Positions 1 to 6,509 of a stretch of DNA of 64,000 nucleotides are shown one piece after another. Origin of the DNA: Streptomyces sp. Z26 (GTDB taxonomy: Bacteria > Actinomycetota > Actinomycetes > Streptomycetales > Streptomycetaceae); contig NZ_RCHV01000002.1 in the NCBI RefSeq assembly GCF_003665095.1, positions 558,001 through 622,000 on the forward strand. Reading direction: 5' to 3'. Under the pieces are notes generated by a model. The model did not search any database, was not told where the DNA came from, and worked only from the letters and a program-made list of their open reading frames with translations. Position 1 is the first letter of the stretch, and each line of letters begins with the position of its first letter. A program made the position numbers and the translations under genes.

Positions 1-720
1 ACGGGAGCGCAGCTCGCGTACGGCGTCCGCCGCCTCCCGACGCGCCTCGGCCGCCCGGCGCCGCTCCTCGCGGCGGCGGGTGCGGACGGCGTCGAGGTCG
101 GCGACGGGGGCGTCCGGCGGGGTCCCGGTACGGGCGCGGGTGTCGTTACGGGAGCGGGTGCGGCGGGGTGGGGCGCCCGGGGCGGCGGCGGGGGTGTCCG
201 TACCGGCCAGGCGGAGCCGGGAGGCGCCGCCCTCGGCCACGCCCGGGAAGCCGACGACGGCGGCCAGCGGCCGGGCCAGCCGCCCACGGGCCCACTCGGC
301 GCCCGCGTCGGGGTCGGCGAGGGCGGCGTGCAGGGTCCGTTCGACCTCGCGGAGGCTGTCCTCACCGAGCGGGCGGCCCGCCCCGGCGGCCAGCTCGGCG
401 GCCTGCCGGGCCAGGCCCGCCACCACCTGGCGCTGCTGCGCGGCCAGCGCCCGCAGCTGCGCGCCGTCGAGGTCGCGGTGCGCCTCGCGCAGCGCCTCAC
501 CGAGGCGCAGCAGCGTGCCGGTCCCGTCGGGTGACTCCCGCGCGAGCAGGTTGCCCGCCCAGGCGGCGAGGGTGGGGCGGCGCAGGCGGCGGATCTCCTC
601 CGCGAGCCCCCGGTCGCCCGCCTGGCGTGCCTGCCGGGCGCGGCGGTCGCGTGCGGCGGTGAAGGCGCTGGGCGGCAGTCCGTACAGCTCGTCGGCCACG
701 GCGTCCAGGTCCAGGTCCAT
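1..720 (-). CDS. Conserved hypothetical protein, helical (partial, C-terminus beyond window)
   Basis: An open frame runs on the minus strand from ATG at 720 to the window edge, giving about 240 residues without a stop. The start MDLDLDAVADELYGLPPSAF and the following Arg/Ala-rich helical stretch (RRARQARQAGDRGLAEEIRRL, then RRPTLAAWAGNLLARE) match my memory of a conserved actinobacterial protein of unknown function. The last visible part is strongly Arg/Glu/Ala-rich and probably coiled coil. No catalytic motif, signal peptide or membrane segment is visible. A structured-RNA-like locus with an ECF-type promoter lies 140-310 bp upstream on the same strand and could be its leader. Function unknown; the gene call is based on sustained coding character and the conserved N-terminus. 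Confidence 0.75.
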   Translation of the reverse strand, partial: MDLDLDAVADELYGLPPSAFTAARDRRARQARQAGDRGLAEEIRRLRRPTLAAWAGNLLARESPDGTGTLLRLGEALREAHRDLDGAQLRALAAQQRQVVAGLARQAAELAAGAGRPLGEDSLREVERTLHAALADPDAGAEWARGRLARPLAAVVGFPGVAEGGASRLRLAGTDTPAAAPGAPPRRTRSRNDTRARTGTPPDAPVADLDAVRTRRREERRRAAEARREAADAVRELRSR

Positions 721-844
721 TCCCCCGGCCCTCCGTTCGGCCCGTTCGGCGGCAGGCCCCCGGACCGATTCTGGCACCGTCCGCCGCGCCGGGCAGGCGG
801 GAACGGGGCGCGGGGTCAGGCTACGGGGCCGGTCGCGGGGCCAC

Positions 845-1020
845 CCGTACGGGAGGAGCCTCCGGCCAGGACGGGGGGGTGCCTGGCCGGAGGCGGCCTG
901 GTCGGTGCTCGTGAGGGCGGTCGCCTCTCGGCGGAGCGCTCCACGGGGCTTCAGCCGAACGATCTTCCCCGCGGGCATTTTTCAGGGGCCCGGGGACACT
1001 CTCCCTCACCAGCACCGCAC
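845..1020 (-). ncRNA. Candidate structured RNA (small RNA or 5' leader), C7-loop hairpin at its 3' end
   Basis: This sits in the 392 bp gene-free stretch 721-1112. Read on the minus strand, bases 1016-1003 (GGTGCTGGTGAGGG) pair with 917-904 over 14 positions with one mismatch, closing a domain. Inside it smaller stems can form (CCCCGGGC with GCCCG-GGGG; TCGGC with GCCGA). Next comes a perfect 13 bp stem (894-882 with 870-858) whose 11-base loop holds seven consecutive C. An ECF-like promoter ends just upstream. Actinobacterial 6C RNAs have C-rich hairpin loops, but I see only one such loop, so that identity is not claimed. The last hairpin could simply be a terminator. The strand is chosen from the promoter. 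Confidence 0.35.
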
Positions 1021-1027
1021 CCTGTCC

Positions 1028-1054
1028 AACGGGGGAAGGTGGCGGATTGTTCCC
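1028..1054 (-). promoter_or_regulatory. ECF-sigma-like promoter (GGGAAC-N18-GTT)
   Basis: On the minus strand GGGAAC (1054-1049) is followed after exactly 18 bases by GTT (1030-1028). This fits the GGGAAY-N18-GTT consensus of Streptomyces SigR-type ECF sigma factors and is close to SigE-type promoters. The expected start of transcription near 1020 falls at the edge of the structured element described at 845-1020. The motif is short, so chance occurrence in GC-rich DNA is possible. Confidence 0.35.
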
Positions 1055-1112
1055 GTACGCGCCCTGCGTATCCCCGTGCGGGTTTTCACCCCCTACGCGC
1101 GGGGCGGGGCGG

Positions 1113-1700
1113 TCAGGTGGCGCCCGGTGGTCCGGCGGCGCGGGCGCGGCGGTGGGCGGCGACCCGTACGCGTGTGGCGCACCGGCGCGAGCAGTAGCGG
1201 CGGTCCGGGCCGCTGCCCTGCGCGAGGAAGACCCGGTCGCAGCCGGGCGCGGCGCACACGCCGCCCGGTGGGCGCTGGTGGTCCCAGACGAGGACGGTCA
1301 GCGCCATGCAGGACGAGGCGAGGAACCACTCGTCCCACGGGGCGTCGTCGTCGCGGTCGAGGTGCGGGTGCCAGGGCGTGCGGCCGCCGTGGGAGGAGAG
1401 GCGCACCCGCACGGTGTGGGCGGCCAGCAGCCCGTTCAGCACGGTCGCGGCGCCGTCGGCGTCCGCGGCGGCGAAGACCTCGCGGAGAAGGGCGGCGCCC
1501 GTGCGCATCCCGGCGACGTCGCGCGGGGTGAGGTCGAGGGGTTCGGTCTCGCCGTACTCGCGCAGCACGGCGGCGACGGCGGCCAGCCGCGCGTCGGGGT
1601 CGCCGTCCGGGGCCCCGGCGGCGAGGACGTTGACGAGGGCGGCGGTGCGGCGGGCCGTGGCCAGTACGGAGTGGCGGGCGGGCCGGGCGTCGGGGGGCAC
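1113..1700 (-). CDS. CGNR zinc-finger (ABATE-type) transcriptional regulator
   Basis: A 195-residue protein with GTG start at 1700. The C-terminal 45 residues contain the hallmark CGNR-type zinc finger: CAAPGCDRVF, then an RRYCSRRCATR segment, then VRVAAHRRAR. The two Cys pairs (C-x4-C and C-x3-C) bind zinc and the basic tail contacts DNA. The N-terminal part is a helical ABATE-like ligand or stress-sensing region with the usual LVN (residues ~22-25) and DLT/DVAGMR segments. Length is normal for the family. It is divergent from the MFS exporter gene with 56 bp between the starts, which suggests it controls that exporter. The inducing ligand is unknown. Confidence 0.85.
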   Translation of the reverse strand: MPPDARPARHSVLATARRTAALVNVLAAGAPDGDPDARLAAVAAVLREYGETEPLDLTPRDVAGMRTGAALLREVFAAADADGAATVLNGLLAAHTVRVRLSSHGGRTPWHPHLDRDDDAPWDEWFLASSCMALTVLVWDHQRPPGGVCAAPGCDRVFLAQGSGPDRRYCSRRCATRVRVAAHRRARAAGPPGAT

Positions 1701-1709
1701 GGGGTCAGC

Positions 1710-1771
1710 GTAACGCTTGTTGCACCACTTTGAGTTACCTCCGTAACGTCCCTGGTATGTGGAAGCGTTAC
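1710..1771. promoter_or_regulatory. Divergent promoter with a 9 bp inverted repeat (possible operator)
   Basis: GTAACGCTT at 1710-1718 is repeated in perfect inverse as AAGCGTTAC at 1763-1771, and a third GTAACG lies between at 1743-1748. A -10-like TAACGT (1744-1749) ends seven bases before the MFS ATG at 1757, as in leaderless mRNAs. The arrangement would suit the CGNR regulator or another DNA-binding protein controlling both genes. The right arm is already inside the MFS coding region. Confidence 0.3.
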
Positions 1772-2950
1772 TCCCTGAGCACGTACCTGGCCGGTGCCGC
1801 GAGCGCCCGTACCGGCGACGAGACGGCCGGTCCGGCGCTGCTGCTGGCCGGCTTCGCGCTCACCGGCACGGCCGCCGGGGCGTCCGCGCTGCTCGCGGCC
1901 GTCACCGTCGCCGCCGCCGTCGGCGGGCCGGTGCTCGGAGTGCTGCTGGACCGGGCGGTACAGCCGGGCCGCCTGCTCGCGGGCGCGCTCGCGCTCCACG
2001 CGGTGGGGCTCGCGGCGGTCCTCGCCGGGCTCGGGCGGCTGCCGTTCGGCACGGTGCTCCTGCTCGCCGTGGCCACGGGCCTGCTCGGCCCGGCGCTGTC
2101 CGGCGGCTGGACGGCCCAACTGCCGTACGTGGTACGGCCGGAGCGGCTGCCCCGCGCCAACGCGCTGGACGCCGCGACGTTCGGGGCCGCCGGTCTGGCG
2201 GGCCCGGCGCTGGCCGGGGTCGTCGCGCAGCTCCTCGGGGCGCCGGTCGCGGTGGCGGTGTCCGTGGCGCTGATCGGACTGGCCGTGCCGTCCGCGTGGC
2301 GCCTGCCCGCGCGCGCCGCAGCCGTACGCCCCGCGCGTGGCGGGGTGCGCGGTGACCTGGCCGCCGGGGCGCGGTGCCTCGTACGGCGGCCGCGACTGGC
2401 GCGCGCGACGCTGTCCTCGGTGGTCTCGTGCGCCGGTCAGGGCGTGTTCGTCGGGTGCGCGCCGCTGCTGGGCGAACGGGTGCTGGGCGGGGCGGGGCAC
2501 GGCGCGCTGCTGCTGTCCTGCACGGCGGCGTCGGCGCTGGCCGCGAACGCCGTACTGGCGCGCCGACGGCGGCCGTTCGCCCCGGACGCGGTGCTGCGCG
2601 CGGGCGCGCTGACGCAGGCGGGCGCGATGGCGCTGGCCGTCGCGGACGCGCCCGCCGCGCTCGTCGCGGCGGCGCTGCTCGCCGGGCTCGGGGAGGGGCC
2701 GCAGCTGGCGGCGCTGTTCGCGGTGCGGCACGCGGAGGCGCCGGAACGGCTGCGCGGCCAGCTGTTCACCACCGGGGCAAGCCTGAAGATCACCGGCTTC
2801 GCGCTGGGCGCGGCGGCCGTCGGCCCGCTCGCCGCCGCGTCCCCGCACGCCGCCCCGGCGGCCGCCGCGTGCCTCCACCTCCTCGCCGTGGCCGCCTGCC
2901 TCACCCGCCCCCGCCGCCGTACGCGCCCCGGCTCACCCGCCGCCCGGTGA
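1757..2950 (+). CDS. MFS transporter
   Basis: A 397-residue integral membrane protein with about 11-12 hydrophobic segments. Between segments 2 and 3 lies a loop resembling MFS motif A (GPVLGVLLDRAVQPGRLL, residues ~55-72, with a D-R pair). The family is H+-driven export of drugs or metabolites across the plasma membrane; the substrate cannot be read from sequence. ATG at 1757 is chosen over the in-frame TTG at 1730 because a -10-like TAACGT sits seven bases before it, consistent with a leaderless transcript. The gene ends 18 bp inside the convergent sulfotransferase gene. Its place between a CGNR regulator and the terpenoid operon makes it a candidate exporter for that pathway's product, which is inference only. 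Confidence 0.85.
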   Translation: MWKRYSLSTYLAGAASARTGDETAGPALLLAGFALTGTAAGASALLAAVTVAAAVGGPVLGVLLDRAVQPGRLLAGALALHAVGLAAVLAGLGRLPFGTVLLLAVATGLLGPALSGGWTAQLPYVVRPERLPRANALDAATFGAAGLAGPALAGVVAQLLGAPVAVAVSVALIGLAVPSAWRLPARAAAVRPARGGVRGDLAAGARCLVRRPRLARATLSSVVSCAGQGVFVGCAPLLGERVLGGAGHGALLLSCTAASALAANAVLARRRRPFAPDAVLRAGALTQAGAMALAVADAPAALVAAALLAGLGEGPQLAALFAVRHAEAPERLRGQLFTTGASLKITGFALGAAAVGPLAAASPHAAPAAAACLHLLAVAACLTRPRRRTRPGSPAAR

Positions 2951-4024
2951 CGCCGCGCGGTCCGCGAGGGCGCGCGTGCCGGGGGCGCAGGCCGCGCGCA
3001 GCGCCGCGCCCTCGTCCGGCGGGAGGTACGCGCTGGCGCCGCGCCGCCGCCCGTCGAGCAGGCGTTCCGCCGCGGCGATCCAGTCGGGTTCGGGCGCGAC
3101 GCCGAAGTGGGCGGCGAGGCGGGCGAGTTCGCGGGCGGGCGCGTCGAGCAGGTCCTCGAAGGCGACGGACGTACGGAGGTCCGCCGGGAGCGCGTCCAGG
3201 TGCGCCAGGCCCTCGGTGATCATCCGGGACCAGAGCGCGCCGTACCGTTCCACCGGCACCGGCCGTGCCAGCGCCCCCTTCAGGTCGAACGTGTCGTCGT
3301 CGAGGAGCCGCCCCAGCCGGGCCGCCGCCTCCGGCCCCTCCCGCGCGACGAGTTCGCCGAGGAACTCGATCATCTGGAACCCCGCGTGGCGGCTCATCGA
3401 CAGCGCGCAGTCCGGCCCGCCCCGGTGGAGGTGCACGAAGCGCGCCTCCGGGAAGTGCCGCCGCAGCCGGGGCACGAGGGCGAGCGAGAAGCCGGACCGT
3501 TCCACCACCGCGTACCCGCCGCAGCGGGCCGACAGCTCCGCGAACAGCGCGCGGTAGTGCCCGGCGACCGGCCCCGAGGGGCGGGCGGTGAGCACCGGCC
3601 GGAGCGCGTCGTACAGCGCGTCCGGATCGTCGGTGAGGTGCGGCAGCGTCGTCAGGCAGACGGCCGGGACGCCGTCCACGGGGTTGAAGCGGCCGGGGGC
3701 GTGCGCGTACAGGTGCTCGGGCAGCGGCGCCCCGTCCCGGGCCATGCGGTCGGCGAACGGCCGGGTGGAGGCGAGGAGTCGCCAGAACTCCTCGCCGTCC
3801 AGGGGCTGTTCGGGCAGCGCGTCCGGCTCCAGGGTGGTGAACAGCTCGCTCATGCTGAGGATGTCCGGATGCAGCCGCAGCACCTCGGAGAGCGCCGTGG
3901 AGCCGCAGCGCCCGGTGCCGACGACGAACGTCAGCGGGGGCGGCGCGGCGTACGGCCCGGAGGTGTCCGGTACGGCGTACGGGGTGGGCTCGGCGGCGTA
4001 CGGCACGGGCTCGGTGGAGGACAC
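2933..4024 (-). CDS. PAPS-dependent sulfotransferase family protein
   Basis: A 363-residue protein with GTG start at 4024. After a 25-residue Pro/Ala/Tyr-rich leader comes FVVGTGRCGSTALSEVL (residues ~33-49), the 5'-phosphosulfate-binding P-loop of sulfotransferases (usually GxxRSGTT-like, here GTGRCGST). It is followed by the LHPDILSMSEL segment. FVHLHRGGPDCALSMSRH near residue 200 matches the 3'-phosphate-binding region (R-x7-S). Family role: transfer of sulfate from PAPS to a hydroxyl or amine. It is the last gene of the terpenoid operon, nine bases after the TauD-like gene, so the natural reading is sulfation of the pathway product. The acceptor is unknown. Confidence 0.8.
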   Translation of the reverse strand: MSSTEPVPYAAEPTPYAVPDTSGPYAAPPPLTFVVGTGRCGSTALSEVLRLHPDILSMSELFTTLEPDALPEQPLDGEEFWRLLASTRPFADRMARDGAPLPEHLYAHAPGRFNPVDGVPAVCLTTLPHLTDDPDALYDALRPVLTARPSGPVAGHYRALFAELSARCGGYAVVERSGFSLALVPRLRRHFPEARFVHLHRGGPDCALSMSRHAGFQMIEFLGELVAREGPEAAARLGRLLDDDTFDLKGALARPVPVERYGALWSRMITEGLAHLDALPADLRTSVAFEDLLDAPARELARLAAHFGVAPEPDWIAAAERLLDGRRRGASAYLPPDEGAALRAACAPGTRALADRAASPGGG

Positions 4025-4033
4025 GGCGGGCCC

Positions 4034-4951
4034 TCAGTAGCCGGCGCGGGCGTTGACGCGGCGCGGGTAGTACCGCTCGTCGCCGTCCCGTTCGTAGTCC
4101 GGGCGGCGCGGGGTGTCGCCCGCGGGCTGGTCACCGAGGACGGTGACGCGCTGGCCCCGGCGGTACTCCTGGTAGTCGTTGATGGCGACGTGCTGCGTGG
4201 CCCGGTTGTCCCAGAGCGCCACGGTGTGGACGTCCCAGCGGTGCCGCAGGGTGAAGCGCGGCTGCTCGGAGTGCTCGAAGAGGTGCTGGAGCACGGCGTC
4301 GCTCTCGTGCCGCGTCAGCTGCGGGATGTGCGAGGTCCACATCCGGGTGACGTACAGCGAGCGGCGTCCCGTGACCGGGTGCACGCGCACCACGGGGTGC
4401 TCGGCGGACATCTCCCCCACCTGCGGCGCCTTCAGCACGTGTACGGCGGTGAGGCCGTCGAGCAGCTCGCGGAACGGCGCGGACAGCGTCTCGTACGCCA
4501 GGTACTGGTTGCTCCACATCGTGTCCCCGCCGACCGGCGGGCAGTGCACCAGGTGCAGGATCGACGCCACGGGCGGGTTGGGGCTGAAGGTGACGTCGAT
4601 GTGCCACTCGTCGGCCTTGCCGCCCTTGTCGGACTCGATGAGCGTGACCTCGGGGTGCTCGTCCAGCTTCGGCAGGAACGGGTGCGTCTCGACCTCGCCG
4701 AACCGGCGGCCGAACGCCACGTGCGCCTTCGGGGTCAGGGCCTCCTGCCCCGGGAAGAACAGCACGAGGTGCTCCAGCATGAGCGCGTGGACCTGCTCGA
4801 ACTGCGCGTCCGTGATGTCGTTCAGGTCGATCCCGCGCACCTCGGCGCCGAGGGCGCCGGAGACACGGCGTACGTCGAGCGCCCCGTCACCGGTGGCGGG
4901 GGCGCCGGGCGCCCCGGTGGGGGCGGGCTGCGGGGTGGCGGACTGCGTCAC
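4034..4951 (-). CDS. TauD/TfdA-family Fe(II)/2-oxoglutarate dioxygenase
   Basis: A 305-residue protein of usual TauD size with GTG start at 4951, eight bases after AAGGAGAA. The metal-binding facial triad is visible: WHID (H-x-D, residues ~117-120) and the distal His in NRATQHVA, followed by the 2-oxoglutarate-binding Arg in the YRRGQRVTVLG segment. Other TauD landmarks are GAEVRGIDL near the start and FFPGQEALTP. Members hydroxylate taurine, 2,4-D, alkyl sulfates or secondary metabolites. Its position between an FAD monooxygenase and a sulfotransferase in a terpenoid operon favours a tailoring role. An alkylsulfatase-type or taurine-type role cannot be excluded. Confidence 0.85.
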   Translation of the reverse strand: MTQSATPQPAPTGAPGAPATGDGALDVRRVSGALGAEVRGIDLNDITDAQFEQVHALMLEHLVLFFPGQEALTPKAHVAFGRRFGEVETHPFLPKLDEHPEVTLIESDKGGKADEWHIDVTFSPNPPVASILHLVHCPPVGGDTMWSNQYLAYETLSAPFRELLDGLTAVHVLKAPQVGEMSAEHPVVRVHPVTGRRSLYVTRMWTSHIPQLTRHESDAVLQHLFEHSEQPRFTLRHRWDVHTVALWDNRATQHVAINDYQEYRRGQRVTVLGDQPAGDTPRRPDYERDGDERYYPRRVNARAGY

Positions 4952-5048
4952 TGCGGTTCTCCTTGCTCGTTCGGTACGGGGCGCGCGGTGCGGTCACGGG
5001 GTGCGCGCGGGCGGTGCGGTACGGGCGTCGCGGTGGGCGCGTGCGGGC

Positions 5049-6509
5049 TCAACGCCCGGCCGGAGCCCGGTCGTCGTCCGCGTCGCGGTGGGGACGCCGG
5101 TCCCGGTGGGCGCGCGGGTCGGGCAGCAGGCCGACCTGCTGGAGCCGGTCGAGGGGCGTCAGGGGCAGCGGGCCGAGGCCCGCCATGTTGTGGGTGACGA
5201 CGTCGAGGAGCCGCGGGTTGGCGCCGGTGCAGCGCACCGCGCGGCGCCCGACGACGCGCCCCGGCCAGGCCAGGTCGGTCACCATGCGGGCCGCGTTGGC
5301 GCTGGTCCTGGCGGCGGAGGCGAGGAACGGACGCCGGTCGGCGCGGTACGCCGCGAGGGCCGCGTCCACCGCCCCCGCCGTCAGCCGCGGGCGCCCGGCC
5401 GCGCGCGCCGCCGGGTCCGTACGGTCGTCCGCCTGGTCGGTGCCGAGTCGTCGGGCGACCTGGTCGGTGAGGGCGGCGGCGCAGGTGATCGCGGTGTTCA
5501 TGCCCTGGGCGGCCATCGGGTGCACCGCGTAGCCGGACTCTCCGACGAGGGCGAGGCCGGGCGCGGTGAGGTCGTCGGCGAGGTAGCGGTGCACGGCGAA
5601 GACCTGGCGGGTGGCCACGGCGTCCGCGAGGCCGGACAGCAGCCCGGCGAGCGCGGGCACCTCCGCCACGGCGGCGGTCAGCCAGCCGCCGAAGCCGTCC
5701 GGGCCGAGGCCGCGCAGCTCGTCGGGGGCGGTCTGGAGGTAGAGCCGCACCCGGCCGCCGGGCAGCGGGTACACCAGGCGCAGGCCGCGGTCCGTGAGGT
5801 AGGCGGAGAAGTCGTCGGGCGCCGGGTCCGCGCCCGTCAGCTCGACGGAGACCAGCCGGTGCGGGTAGTCGACGCGCCTGCCATCGATCCCGGCGTCCCG
5901 GCGCAGCCGCGAGCCGATGCCGTCGGCGGCCACGACGAGCGGCGCGCGCACGACGCGCGTCCCGTTCCCCGTACCGTCCGCGCCGTCAGAACCGTCCGCC
6001 GCGCCGCCACCGGCAGACCCGCCGCGTGGTCCGTCGGCCAGGACGAGCCCGGTGATCCGCCCGTCGGCCGCGCGCAGCGCCTCCCGTACGAGCGTGCCGC
6101 GCCGGATCTCCACGCCGTCCGCCAACCCCTCGGTCAGCGCGGCGAGGATGTCGCGGTGGTCGTGCGCGAGGAGGCCGCGGTCGCCCTCCGGGAGCCGCCC
6201 GTAGTCCAGGGCCATCAGCGCCCCGCCGGTCGCGGCGCGTACGACGAGCCGGTCGAGGGCGACGCCGCCCCGGCGGCGCAGCACCTCCTCCGTGCCCCAG
6301 CGGCGCAGGACGCGCAGGGCGCCGGGCTGGAGGACCTCGCCCTTGGCGACGTCGCGCGGGGCGCGCTGCTTGTCCAGCACCAGGACGCGCAGCCCGAGGC
6401 CGCCCAGGCCGTGCGCGGCGGCCAGGCCCGCGACGCCCGCGCCGCAGACGAGGACGTCGTACTCGTCGTCTGCGCCGACGCCCCGTTCGTCGTCGTACGT
6501 GCCCGTCAT
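5049..6509 (-). CDS. FAD-dependent monooxygenase/epoxidase (PHBH/UbiH fold)
   Basis: A 486-residue protein with ATG start at 6509, overlapping the cyclase stop as ATGA. It has the Rossmann dinucleotide fingerprint VLVCGAGVAGLAAAHGL (residues ~20-36), the second motif VVAADGIGSRLRR (DG motif) and the third motif LALVGESGYAVHPMAAQGMN. In the third motif the usual GD is GE. This is a group A flavoprotein: hydroxylase, epoxidase, or prenyl/geranylgeranyl reductase. A Gly/Ala/Asp-rich insertion (residues ~175-195) interrupts the middle. In the same operon as a UbiA enzyme and an oxidosqualene-cyclase-like protein, an epoxidase that prepares the prenyl chain for cyclisation is the best inference; reduction of prenyl double bonds is the alternative. 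Confidence 0.8.
   Translation of the reverse strand: MTGTYDDERGVGADDEYDVLVCGAGVAGLAAAHGLGGLGLRVLVLDKQRAPRDVAKGEVLQPGALRVLRRWGTEEVLRRRGGVALDRLVVRAATGGALMALDYGRLPEGDRGLLAHDHRDILAALTEGLADGVEIRRGTLVREALRAADGRITGLVLADGPRGGSAGGGAADGSDGADGTGNGTRVVRAPLVVAADGIGSRLRRDAGIDGRRVDYPHRLVSVELTGADPAPDDFSAYLTDRGLRLVYPLPGGRVRLYLQTAPDELRGLGPDGFGGWLTAAVAEVPALAGLLSGLADAVATRQVFAVHRYLADDLTAPGLALVGESGYAVHPMAAQGMNTAITCAAALTDQVARRLGTDQADDRTDPAARAAGRPRLTAGAVDAALAAYRADRRPFLASAARTSANAARMVTDLAWPGRVVGRRAVRCTGANPRLLDVVTHNMAGLGPLPLTPLDRLQQVGLLPDPRAHRDRRPHRDADDDRAPAGR

Noticed and set aside
80..1531. Long plus-strand frame at the left edge
   Set aside because: Arg/Pro/Ala-rich translation without motifs, antisense to the hypothetical and CGNR genes.
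4952..5048. Gap between the FAD monooxygenase and TauD genes as a promoter or terminator
   Set aside because: Only 97 bp, with a good ribosome site for tauD but no clear hairpin or -10/-35; treated as part of the operon.
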